A stretch of DNA of 64,000 nt. Origin: an uncultured Elioraea sp. Lineage in GTDB: Bacteria; Pseudomonadota; Alphaproteobacteria; Acetobacterales; Acetobacteraceae. Shown here piece after piece: positions 53,299 to 61,600 of the stretch (the stretch's first letter is position 1; each line of letters begins with the position of its first letter). The position numbers were made by a program, and so were the translations under genes. The stretch spans positions 1 through 64,000 of the forward strand of contig CALFVI010000014.1 of NCBI GenBank assembly GCA_937928775.1, read 5' to 3'. The notes beneath the pieces were generated by a model. The model was not told the origin of the DNA, did not search any database, and was given only the letters and a program-made list of their open reading frames with translations.

Positions 53299-53429
53299 CC
53301 CGGAGAGTGGGAGAGGTGCCTTTGCTGCACCGCGGCAGATTGCCGAGGCGACGAGACCGACCTAATCTGACAGGGCCGTGAACGAGAGGGGAGGGGCGGG
53401 ACGCGCCCTGAGGCCCGGGGAGAGCCGCC

Positions 53430-54746
53430 ATGAACGAGATGTCGAATCCCGCCGCACAGACGGTGACCATCACGGTCGATGGAACCAACCGCTCGGCCAT
53501 CCTGCCGGTGATTTCGGGCACGCTTGGCCCCTCGGTGATCGACATTCGGCGTCTCTACCAAGAGCTCGGCATGTTCACCTACGACCCCGGGTATGGCGCG
53601 ACGGCAGCGTGCGAGAGCACCATTACCTACATCGACGGGGAACAAGGGATTCTCCTGCACCGCGGCTATCCGATCGAGCAGCTTGCCGAACAGTGCACCT
53701 TTCTTGAGGTTGCGCACCTCCTCCTGTACGGCGAACTGCCGTCCAAGGCACAATATGACGCGTTTTCGCGCACGATCACGCGCCATACGATGATCCATGA
53801 GCAGCTGCGGCGGTTCTTCGACGGGTTCCGCCGCGACGCCCACCCGATGGCGGTGCTGACCGCGGTGGTGGGCGCGATGAGCGCGTTCTATCCGGACTCG
53901 AGCGACGTCAACGATCCGCGTCAGCGCGAAATCGCCGCACATCGGTTGATCGCGAAGGTGCCGACCATCGCTGCCTGGGCGTACAAATACTCCATCGGTC
54001 AGCCGTTTATGTATCCCCGCAACGATCTCAGCTACGCTGAAAACTTCCTCTACATGCTCAATGCGGTGCCGACCGAGCCCTATGTGATCAATCCTGTGCT
54101 TGCGCGGGCCATGGATCGCATCCTGATCCTGCATGCGGATCACGAGCAGAATGCCTCAACCTCGACCGTGCGGCTCGCGGGCTCCACCGGGGCGAACCCC
54201 TTCGCCTGCGTGGCTGCGGGCATTGCCACCCTCTGGGGGCCGGCCCATGGCGGAGCGAACGAGGCGGTGCTGAAGATGCTGGCCGAGATCGGCTCAGTCG
54301 ACCGGATCCCGGAATTCATCGCCAAGGTGAAGGACAAAAATAGCAACGTCAGACTGATGGGCTTCGGGCATCGCGTATACAAGAATTACGATCCGCGCGC
54401 CAAGATCATGGCGAGAACCTGCCGCGAGGTCTTGGCCGAGCTTGGCATCGAACACGAGCCTTTGCTGGAAATCGCTATGGAGCTCGAACGGATTGCTCTC
54501 TCCGACGAGTACTTCATCAGCCGCAAGCTCTATCCGAATGTCGATTTCTATTCCGGAATCATCCTCAGGGCGATGGGCTTGCCGACCAGCATGTTCACCG
54601 CCCTGTTCGCAGTCGCACGCACGGTGGGTTGGATCAGCCAGTGGAAGGAAATGATTGGCGACCCATCGCAGCGGATCGGACGACCGCGCCAGGTTTACAC
54701 GGGGGCGACACAACGGGACGTCATCCCACTCGCCGAACGCGGCTGA
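53430..54746 (+). CDS. gltA: GltA, type II citrate synthase
   Basis: A 438-residue hexameric-type citrate synthase that condenses acetyl-CoA and oxaloacetate at the entry of the TCA cycle. The catalytic residues are present: His in [12 protein letters not shown], His in [14 protein letters not shown], and Asp in the block [13 protein letters not shown]. The N-terminal [37 protein letters not shown] is typical. GGGAGAG precedes the ATG. A 6-bp stem directly after the stop (54747-54761) may be part of its 3' end. The window thus holds two TCA enzymes, with fumarase, at unlinked sites. Confidence 0.98.
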   Translation: MNEMSNPAAQTVTITVDGTNRSAILPVISGTLGPSVIDIRRLYQELGMFTYDPGYGATAACESTITYIDGEQGILLHRGYPIEQLAEQCTFLEVAHLLLYGELPSKAQYDAFSRTITRHTMIHEQLRRFFDGFRRDAHPMAVLTAVVGAMSAFYPDSSDVNDPRQREIAAHRLIAKVPTIAAWAYKYSIGQPFMYPRNDLSYAENFLYMLNAVPTEPYVINPVLARAMDRILILHADHEQNASTSTVRLAGSTGANPFACVAAGIATLWGPAHGGANEAVLKMLAEIGSVDRIPEFIAKVKDKNSNVRLMGFGHRVYKNYDPRAKIMARTCREVLAELGIEHEPLLEIAMELERIALSDEYFISRKLYPNVDFYSGIILRAMGLPTSMFTALFAVARTVGWISQWKEMIGDPSQRIGRPRQVYTGATQRDVIPLAERG

Positions 54747-54761
54747 GAGGCGACACGCCTC
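54747..54761 (+). terminator. Short hairpin after gltA
   Basis: GAGGCG-ACA-CGCCTC immediately follows the gltA stop. The stem is only 6 bp and lacks a T-run, so it is a weak terminator candidate. Confidence 0.3.
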
Positions 54762-55152
54762 CAGATCTCCGGTCGATCGTCGAAACCTACACCCTCAGTC
54801 AGGCTCGCCGCGAGGAGACCGTCCCACCGCGCGAGGCGGACTCAAGCGACGACGCATTGTCTGCCAAGACTTGACGGCGACTCACCAGCCGGGCAAAGGT
54901 TACGTTGCGAGATCGTGTTGTCCACACGATCCACAGGCGCGGCCTAGGGCCGATTTCCAAGCTTTGCCGCCGATTGCAGCGAAGCCTGACCGGTTTTCCA
55001 GGTTTCGACTCACAGGCTGACACATGCGCCACCCGCGGCGGCAGAGCGTGAATTTTCTATCTTAGGTTGATACCCCCCGCTTGCACTTTTCCGACGGTTG
55101 TATTCAGAATGCGTGCCGGAGGTATGGAATGCACCCTCCTGGAGGCAGCCCC
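54762..55152 (+). other. Intergenic region with two adjacent DnaA-box-like 9-mers
   Basis: 391 bp without a supported gene; short open frames here lack ribosome-binding sites. TTGTCCACA (54918-54926) matches a strong DnaA box (TTWTNCACA) and is followed without a gap by CGATCCACA (54927-54935), a poorer match in the same orientation. The part from 55048 to 55110 is relatively A+T-rich (gaattttctatcttagg) and likely holds the promoter of the following unknown gene. Confidence 0.45.
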
Positions 55153-55803
55153 ATGGAACGGTACGCGAGCCTGGATGCTCTGGTCCGCCATCAGCTGCGG
55201 AAATGGCCCCAACATCCCCCCGGGCTCTGGACACGTCTCAACGGCACACCGCGGGTCCTGCGCGGCCGTCCGGCCGATGCCACGAACGCCGTTTCACCCT
55301 TTCTCAAGATTCCGGGCTCGGACCGCCTGAAGACCCTGCCGGATGGGATGTGGCTTCAGTTCGGCGGCACCCCCGCCGAGCCCTGGTGCGACGTGGTCGC
55401 GATCGAAGCCTGCTCCTCGTTCCAAAACCTGCTCGACAAGAGGGCCAGGTTCGCCCCGTCGACCCACTCCCTCCTCGTCGTCTGTCCACTGCCTTGGCTT
55501 CTTGCCTCCGCCAGCGGTGGAGACCCCACACCGCGCTGGCGTCTGACGGGGATTTTCGATACGGAACCGACCGGGCCACTGACCTTGCCGGTGCGCGATG
55601 TGCGCGTGCTCTACGGTCTGAAGGACAAGCACTTCCAGCCCTTCGTCCAGAGCCAGGTGCCGCACGCCCATGAGTTCTTCTGCCCGATGACGGCACTGAC
55701 CGCCGAGAGGGGCTATGAGGCGCCGGCCATGCAGGCCCTGCTCAGCCGGCTTTCGACCACCGCCAACTTCTACGAACTGCCACCCGAACGTTCAGCCGGC
55801 TGA
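55153..55803 (+). CDS. Hypothetical protein, 216 residues
   Basis: I do not recognise this protein. The ATG at 55153 has GGAGG at 55141-55145, an excellent ribosome-binding site that fixes the start. It is soluble with no signal peptide or membrane segment. Notable stretches are MERYASLDALVRHQLRKWP, a Trp/Arg-rich LWTRLNGTPRVLRGRP, WCDVVAIEACSSFQNLLDKRARFAPSTHSLLVVCPLPWLL and VRVLYGLKDKHFQPFVQSQVPHAHEFFCPM. The D-V-V-A-I-E-A-C run followed by a DKR helix loosely recalls a nuclease-like core, but the expected Lys is absent, so I do not assert it. It overlaps the convergent GDPD gene by 12 bp at the 3' end. Confidence 0.75.
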   Translation: MERYASLDALVRHQLRKWPQHPPGLWTRLNGTPRVLRGRPADATNAVSPFLKIPGSDRLKTLPDGMWLQFGGTPAEPWCDVVAIEACSSFQNLLDKRARFAPSTHSLLVVCPLPWLLASASGGDPTPRWRLTGIFDTEPTGPLTLPVRDVRVLYGLKDKHFQPFVQSQVPHAHEFFCPMTALTAERGYEAPAMQALLSRLSTTANFYELPPERSAG

Positions 55804-56712
55804 ACCGATCGCCATCGGCAGCGCGATCCCATAGCGCGCGAGCACGGACCGGGCCCGATCCGGATAGTCAGTGATCAACCCGGCGACACCCCAATCGATC
55901 AGGCGCGCCATCTCGACTGGCCCGTTCACGGTCCACGGGATCACCGCGACCCCGAGGGCGCGCGCCTCTGCCACCATGGCAGCGGTAAGATCTCGATGGT
56001 CCGGCGACCACACGGTGCCGCCCGCTGCGCGCACAACCGCCGGAATGGAACCGCCGTGCGCCCGCGGATCGAAGCCGGCCAACCAGGGCGAGGGTGCCGA
56101 TCCGCACGGGGCAAGCGTGCGCGCACTGGTCAGGTATGAGGTCTTGATCGCCGGTTGGTGGCATTGCACCCAGAGCAGACTGCGCCAGTCAAACGACTGC
56201 ACCATGGCCCGCTCCGCCACCCCCTCCGCGACCAGTACGCAGACCAGTCGCTCCGCCATCTCTTCAGGAGAGACCGTAAGGTCGGGACGGTCGGGAAAGA
56301 GTTTGGTCTCAATATTGAACCGGACGTGATCAGCGCCGCATGCCTTGGCGAGCGCGATCACCTCAGAGAGCGAGGGGATGCGTTCGCCGTCGACGGGGCA
56401 CTGGTCGGGAAACAGCACTGCGGTGCGGCTGCCAGGCTTGAGACGCCCGACATCGTAGCGGCGGAGCTCTTCAAAGGTGAGGCTGCGAATCGCAGGACCC
56501 GCTGTATCGAGCCAAGCCCCGTCTGGCCCCCGGGTGAGGTCCGGGTTCAACACCGGATCATGGCTGACGACGACCACACCATCGGCCGTCACCGCGATGT
56601 CCATTTCCAGCGTGCTGACGCCGATGGCGAGCGCCCGGGAGAAGCCCGCGAGGGTATTCTCGGGGGCAAGCCCGCGCGCCCCGCGGTGGCCTTGCAGGTC
56701 AAAGACGCGCAT
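55792..56712 (-). CDS. Glycerophosphodiester phosphodiesterase (GDPD family)
   Basis: A 306-residue TIM-barrel phosphodiesterase that releases glycerol 3-phosphate from glycerophosphodiesters. The conserved GHRGARGLAPENTLAGFSRAL contains the catalytic HR and metal-ligand Glu. It is followed by EMDIAVTADGVVVVSHDPVLN, with the Asp ligand and the second catalytic His, then INIETK-like FNIETKLFPDRPD. The C-terminal GVAVIPWTVNGPVEMARLIDWGVAGLITDYP is typical. No signal peptide is seen, so a cytosolic UgpQ-like role is more likely than the periplasmic GlpQ one. Confidence 0.93.
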   Translation of the reverse strand: MRVFDLQGHRGARGLAPENTLAGFSRALAIGVSTLEMDIAVTADGVVVVSHDPVLNPDLTRGPDGAWLDTAGPAIRSLTFEELRRYDVGRLKPGSRTAVLFPDQCPVDGERIPSLSEVIALAKACGADHVRFNIETKLFPDRPDLTVSPEEMAERLVCVLVAEGVAERAMVQSFDWRSLLWVQCHQPAIKTSYLTSARTLAPCGSAPSPWLAGFDPRAHGGSIPAVVRAAGGTVWSPDHRDLTAAMVAEARALGVAVIPWTVNGPVEMARLIDWGVAGLITDYPDRARSVLARYGIALPMAIGSAG

Positions 56713-56759
56713 CTCACGCGCCGCTTGCGCGTCGCCGGCTGATTGCGCCTCTCAGCCTC

Positions 56760-56999
56760 TCAATCGCACGGACAGCCAGGAGTCGGGCCTGTGCTCTCGC
56801 GTACCACGTGATGGTCGATCCATTCGGCGACCAGCCTGCGCGCCTCGTTCACCGAAGCTTCGGGGTGATGGATCCGGTAGAGGATGGTGCAGGCGCGGAA
56901 GGCCTCGGGATCGCCCGTTCCGTGGGCGCGCAACTCGCGATAGGCCGAAACGACGGCCCGTTCGCAACGCCGCGCGATGTAGCTGAAATCTCGCCCCAT
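56760..56999 (-). CDS. Hypothetical protein, 79 residues
   Basis: A small protein with GGAGGG five bases before the ATG, so probably real. It begins MGRDFSYIARRCERAVVSAYRELR, contains a helical DPEAFRACTILYRIHHPEASVNEARRLVAEWIDHH, and ends in PGCPCD. I do not recognise a family. The Cys/His content (CERA, CTIL, HH, CPC) could bind metal, but nothing proves it. It is downstream of the dehydrogenase pseudogene on the same strand and may once have been its co-transcript. Confidence 0.65.
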   Translation of the reverse strand: MGRDFSYIARRCERAVVSAYRELRAHGTGDPEAFRACTILYRIHHPEASVNEARRLVAEWIDHHVVRESTGPTPGCPCD

Positions 57000-57125
57000 C
57001 GACCCTCCGCCCTCACCACGTATCGGTCACTCTCTCCCGTCGCGGCCCAACTGAGAATGAATCGCAACGCAAGTGCGAGTGTAGGCCACGAAGAGAGGCG
57101 ATTCAACCGTCGGCGCTCAGTGCGC

Positions 57126-58192
57126 TCAATCGGACAGACTGGCGGCGATCGCCTCCCCGACCTCCCGCGCGCCCGCCCCAACGCCGAGGTCGCGTGCGCA
57201 GCCCCGCGGCAAGCACCTGTTCGATCGCACGCAGGATCATGGCTGCCGCGCCGGTCTCGCCGAGATGGTCGAGCATCATCCCTCCGACCAGATCTGGGTG
57301 ATCCGCACTTCCACCCGCCTGCCAGCAATGTCGGGAGCTGAACCGTGCACCGGTTCGAACAGCGAGGGAAAGCGCCGTTCGGGGTCGGTGTTCGCCGAAG
57401 GCGCCTCCCCGACCGAGCCTGCCAGCGCAGCACCAAGGTCGGACAGGATGTCGCCGAAGAGATTGGAGCCCACCACGACGTCGAACCAGTCCGGGTGCTG
57501 CACAAAGTGCGCACACAGGATGTCGATGTGGAACTGGTCCTGTCGCACGTCAGGACATGTCTGGCCGATTGCCGCGATGTGCTCGTCTCACCAGCGCATG
57601 GTGAGGGTGACGCCTTCGACTTGGTCGCGCCGGTGAGGTGCTTCTTCGGCCGAGAGCGCGCGAGTGTGATCGCGTTGCAGAGGATCCGATCGACGCCGAG
57701 GCGGGTGAACACGCTCTCCTGGACGACGAACTCCCGCTCCGTGCCAGCGAACATACGCTCGCCGACAGGCGAGGACTCGCCCTCCGTGTTTTCGCGAACG
57801 ACGATGACATCGATGTCCTCGGGCCCGCGCCCAGCCAGGGGGCTGCGCATGCCTGGAAGCAAGCAAACGGGGCGGAGGTTCACGTACTGGTCGAAGCTGC
57901 GGCGGATCGGAATCAACAGACCCCAGAGCGAGACGTGGTCGGGCACCCCCGGCCAACCGACCGCGCCGAGAAAAATCCCATCCGCCTCGCGCAGGCGCTC
58001 GAGAGCATCCTCGGGGATCAGCGCACCGGTCGTCAGCGAGGGGCCGCAAGACCAGTCGTATTCGGTGCAGTCGAAGGAAAAGCCAAAGCGGCGCCCGGCA
58101 GCTTCCAGCACGCGCGCCCCTTCGGGCACAATCTCGCGCCCGATGCCGTCGCCCGGGATCACCGCGATGGCCTAGCGGCAGTCGCTGGCCAT
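57126..58192 (-). pseudogene. Tartrate/D-malate dehydrogenase (isocitrate/isopropylmalate DH family), multiply broken
   Basis: Remains of a ~355-residue NAD-dependent beta-decarboxylating dehydrogenase. The ancestral ATG at 58192 reads MASDCR, then TAG (58172-58174), then AIAVIPGDGIGREIVPEG. The N-terminal half is intact through VVRENTEGESSPVGERMFAGTEREF to HLTGATKSK. One base is missing near 57617. In the shifted frame the reading is GVTLTMRW, then TGA (57588-57590), then RQDQFHIDILCAHFVQHPDWFDVVVGSNLFGD through RRFPSLFEPVHGSAPDI. Another shift near 57282 leads to MMLDHLGETGAAAMILRAIEQVLAAG, and a third near 57196 to REVGEAIAASLSD and a stop at 57126. The enzyme would oxidise tartrate or D-malate. 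Two stops plus three indels make sequencing error alone unlikely. Confidence 0.9.
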
Positions 58193-58698
58193 GAAACGCC
58201 CCCACAGTATGCGGCTGGGTGAACCAACCCTGGGCGGGAGGCGCGATCGCGTCAATCGGCCGCCGGCGTTACCCTGCCTCATCACCGCGGCACCACCATT
58301 CTTCTTCAGACGAAAAACGCCGCGGCTCATTGGCGCACGCGCGACCCTCGTCCCTCGAGGCTTCAGTGCAGGTGCGGCGCCGCGCCCGCATGACCAGCAA
58401 CAAGGCCGCACACCTTCTCCAGGTACCGCCTGACCTACCCGGGCTTGCTCTGTGCGCACAATGCGAGCGGGATCTTGCGGTGGAAATCGTCGGAGTCGTC
58501 GAGACGCTGGCGAACGATCTCCTCCAAGCATCGCATCGCGCAGAAGGACACGGGCCGGATCGGCCTCTTGCATTTCGACCCAAATCACCTCGTTGCAGAA
58601 GCGGCGCAGAACCGCGTCAAGCGGAAGCGTAACGTCTTGCTTAGACATGGCCATCGCAGCGGCGCGCCAAGGCCCCATCGCTTCACCATGCCGGAGGG
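58193..58698. other. Degenerate stretch between pseudogene and DUF4011 helicase
   Basis: 506 bp without an intact gene. It holds the possible broken small ORF (58363-58648). The part 58193-58362 shows no coding signal or hairpin I trust. It looks like decaying accessory DNA. Confidence 0.5.
58363..58648 (-). pseudogene. Possible frameshifted small ORF of unknown function
   Basis: From ATG 58648 the frame reads MSKQDVTLPLDAVLRRFC through DPARVLLRDAML. If one G of the run in CTTGGAGGAG (near 58523) is extra, the protein-like reading continues as EEIVRQRLDDSDDFHRK to TAG at 58435-58437, and in frame beyond the TAG as VRRYLEKVCGLVAGHAG to TGA at 58363. The composition on both sides of the shift is charged and helical, unlike shadow frames here. 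The family is unknown. It lies between the dehydrogenase pseudogene and the DUF4011 helicase, in the same orientation. Confidence 0.4.
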
Positions 58699-61600
58699 CT
58701 ATACCCGCGCAGGGTCGAGCCTTGTCTGCCGGCCAGGTGAAGGGGCAGGGGCCGGCGCACGGGTGGTCGCGGTGCCGTTCGGCTGCACTGGCAACCGACG
58801 GTCCCCGCGAGCGGCCTCGATTTCGCGCATGATCGTGGCGACGAGTGCATCCGCCGCGCCGTCGGGGTTGCTGAACCAGTCGGTGGACCATACGCGCACG
58901 ATGCGCCAGCCAAGCCGCTTCAGGTTTTCCTCGCGTAGCCGATCGCGGTCTCGCACGCAGCGCGCGCGGTGGTAGGTGGCGCCGTCGCACTCAATCCCGA
59001 CCACGTACCGCGTCGGGTCGTCCGGGTCGCGCACGGCGAGGTCGATGCGATAGCCTTGCACGCCAAGCTGAGGGACGACGTCGAAGCCGCGCGCGATCAG
59101 AGTGCGCCTCACCGCCTCCTCGAACGGGCTCTCTGGGCTGCCTGTCGTGCCGTCCGTCCTTGCTGGCAATACACCACCCTCGCGCGCATAGGCGAGATAG
59201 TCGCGCAGAATGCGTACGCCGCGCGCCTTGCCGTCGGCCAAGATCTCTTCCGGCTCCAGCGAGGCAAACAGGACGATTTTCGCGCGGGCACGAGTGAAGA
59301 GCACGTTGAGACGACGATCCCCATCGGCGTTGCGCTGGATCGGCGCGAATCGTTGATGCAGCACACCTTCTTCGGTCCTGCCGTAGCCGAGCGAGATCAG
59401 CACCACGTCGCGTTCGTCACCCTGTACGTTCTCGAGGTTCTTGACGAAGAATGGCTCGCGCGGGCTCGCACGCTCCTCCCAGGCATCGAGGTAGCAGCGC
59501 AGAGCGTCATTTCGCGTCGCCTGCACATCGATCTCGCGTCGGATCAGGTCCGCTTGCGCCACGTTCATGGCCACCACACCCATGCTCAAATCCGGGCGCC
59601 TGGCCGCCCGCGCCACCACCTCGGCGACGATGGCCCGGGCCTCCTCGATGTTTACTCTCCGGCCCTCGCCGCCCCGCCAGAGGCCGCCCACCTGCCGAAG
59701 CTCGACACCCAAATCCTCGCCCGGCTCCGCAGCAGCGGGAAAGACAACGAGCTCGTCGTCGTAGAAGTGCCGGTTGGAGAAGGCGATCAGCGACTGGTGG
59801 CGGGAACGGTAGTGCCACAGCAGGCGCCGCTTCGGGGCAAAGGCACGCGCGGCTAGGTCGAGAACGGACTTCGCGCCTTCCGGCGCATCCTCTTCGTCAT
59901 CCTCCTCGCCGTCAAACAGTCGCTCGAAGAAGTCGGTTGGCGGCAGCTGCTTCGGATCACCCACAATCACCGTCTGACGACCGCGGAGCAGCGACCCGAA
60001 AGCGTCTTCGGGCCTGATCTGCGAGGCCTCGTCCATCACGATGAGATCGAACGCATCAGATCGCGCCGGCAACAGCTCGGCGACGGAGAGGGGCGACATC
60101 ATCACGCACGGGAAAAGAGTCGTGACTGCATTGAAGGCCCGATCCATCAGCCTCCGCAGCGGAATGAAACGTTTCCTTTTGGTCAATTCATGGTTGATCA
60201 ATGCCATCTCGGTCCAGTCCGCGCGCGGGCCGCTCGCCGACCCGGACGGCGGGGTGCGCGCGAGCAGTGCCTCACGCAGCCGCGCGGCGTTCGCATCAAG
60301 CAACGCAGCATCGGCGCGGCGGAAACGCTCGCGCATCTGCTCGAGATCGTCGCCGCCAAGGCAAAGGATTTTCCCCGCCTTTGCCCCGTGCAGCGAGGCT
60401 GCACGATGCGCCACGCACCAGGCAAGCGCCGTGGTCAAACGATCGGGCGCGATCCACCCCGCCTCGGCCGCTGCGGCAAGGGGCCCGGCCAAGGGGTGTT
60501 CGCGTGCGGCCTCAAGACGCTTGCGCCAATGCACAGTCGGCAGGATCAGGGCGCGCTGCGCAATCAGCTGTTCCATCCGCCGCAGCACATCCTGAAACGA
60601 CTCCGACGGTTGCGGACCCAGCGCTACAGCGCCGATCTCGCGCAGTGCCTCTTCCGCTCCGCTTAGCCTGTTGAGCGCCACCTGAAGGCTGCGCGTCGCC
60701 GAGGCGATTTCGGCCCTTTGTGCCGCATCCCCTGCGAGCAGGGCGGCAGCCCCCTCGGGGATCACGTCGTGGACCTCGCGGGCGCGGGCGATCGCCTGCT
60801 CCGCCGCAACCAAGGCCTGCTCGTCCGCCAGCGCCTCCGATCCGAACAGTACGGGCCAGAGCGGATCTGTGCGCGCATGGTCTTCTGCATCGAGCTGCCG
60901 CAACGCCTCCGCCACGCGGCTTGCCTCACCGATCGCCAAACTGAGCGGTAGGCCGAGCGCACGCGCCAATTGACGCATTTTTTCGATGCGTTCGAGCCGC
61001 CCTGCCGCGCTCTCGATCACCGCATCGACTCCGCCCGTGCCGTCTGATCGAGCAAGCGCCTCGCGCAGGGGGGCAAGAGCTGGCGCCGCTGCGGCGAGGC
61101 CTCGGAAATCCTGCTCCGGCAGCGCGATGAGTTGGCGAAGAAGCGATCGCGGCACGCCCGCACGCTCACTCTCGGCCAATGTCGCCTGCCACTGAGCGGC
61201 CTCGGCGAGAGCGGCGATGGGAAGCCGACGCGGATCCCTTACGTTCTCGCAATGACGGCGGATGACGTCCCGTGCCGCGAGCTCGGCGCCCTTCTCGATC
61301 GCAGCCAGGGCGTCGTGCAACAGCTCCGCCGCGCGGCGCGGCTTTGGCAAATCAGTTGCGCCGGCCCATAGCTGGCGCAACACCCGACGCGCCTCGCGCC
61401 CGCGCGATGTCCAGCCGGTCATCAGCCGCCAGGAGGTGAAAACACGGCACGCCGTCACGAGTTGCGCACGATCGAGGACCAACAGACGATCCACGTCCAA
61501 CTCCAACGCGAGCTTTCTGAACCGATCGATCAGTTCGTCGTGCGCCGCGAGCGTCTCGCGTAGAGCTCCAGCATCGCGTTCAAGTCCTTGGCGTCGCAAG

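Noticed and set aside
54762..55152. Replication origin
   Set aside because: Only one good and one poor DnaA box are visible and no typical origin neighbours (hemE, dnaA, gidA/parAB) are present.
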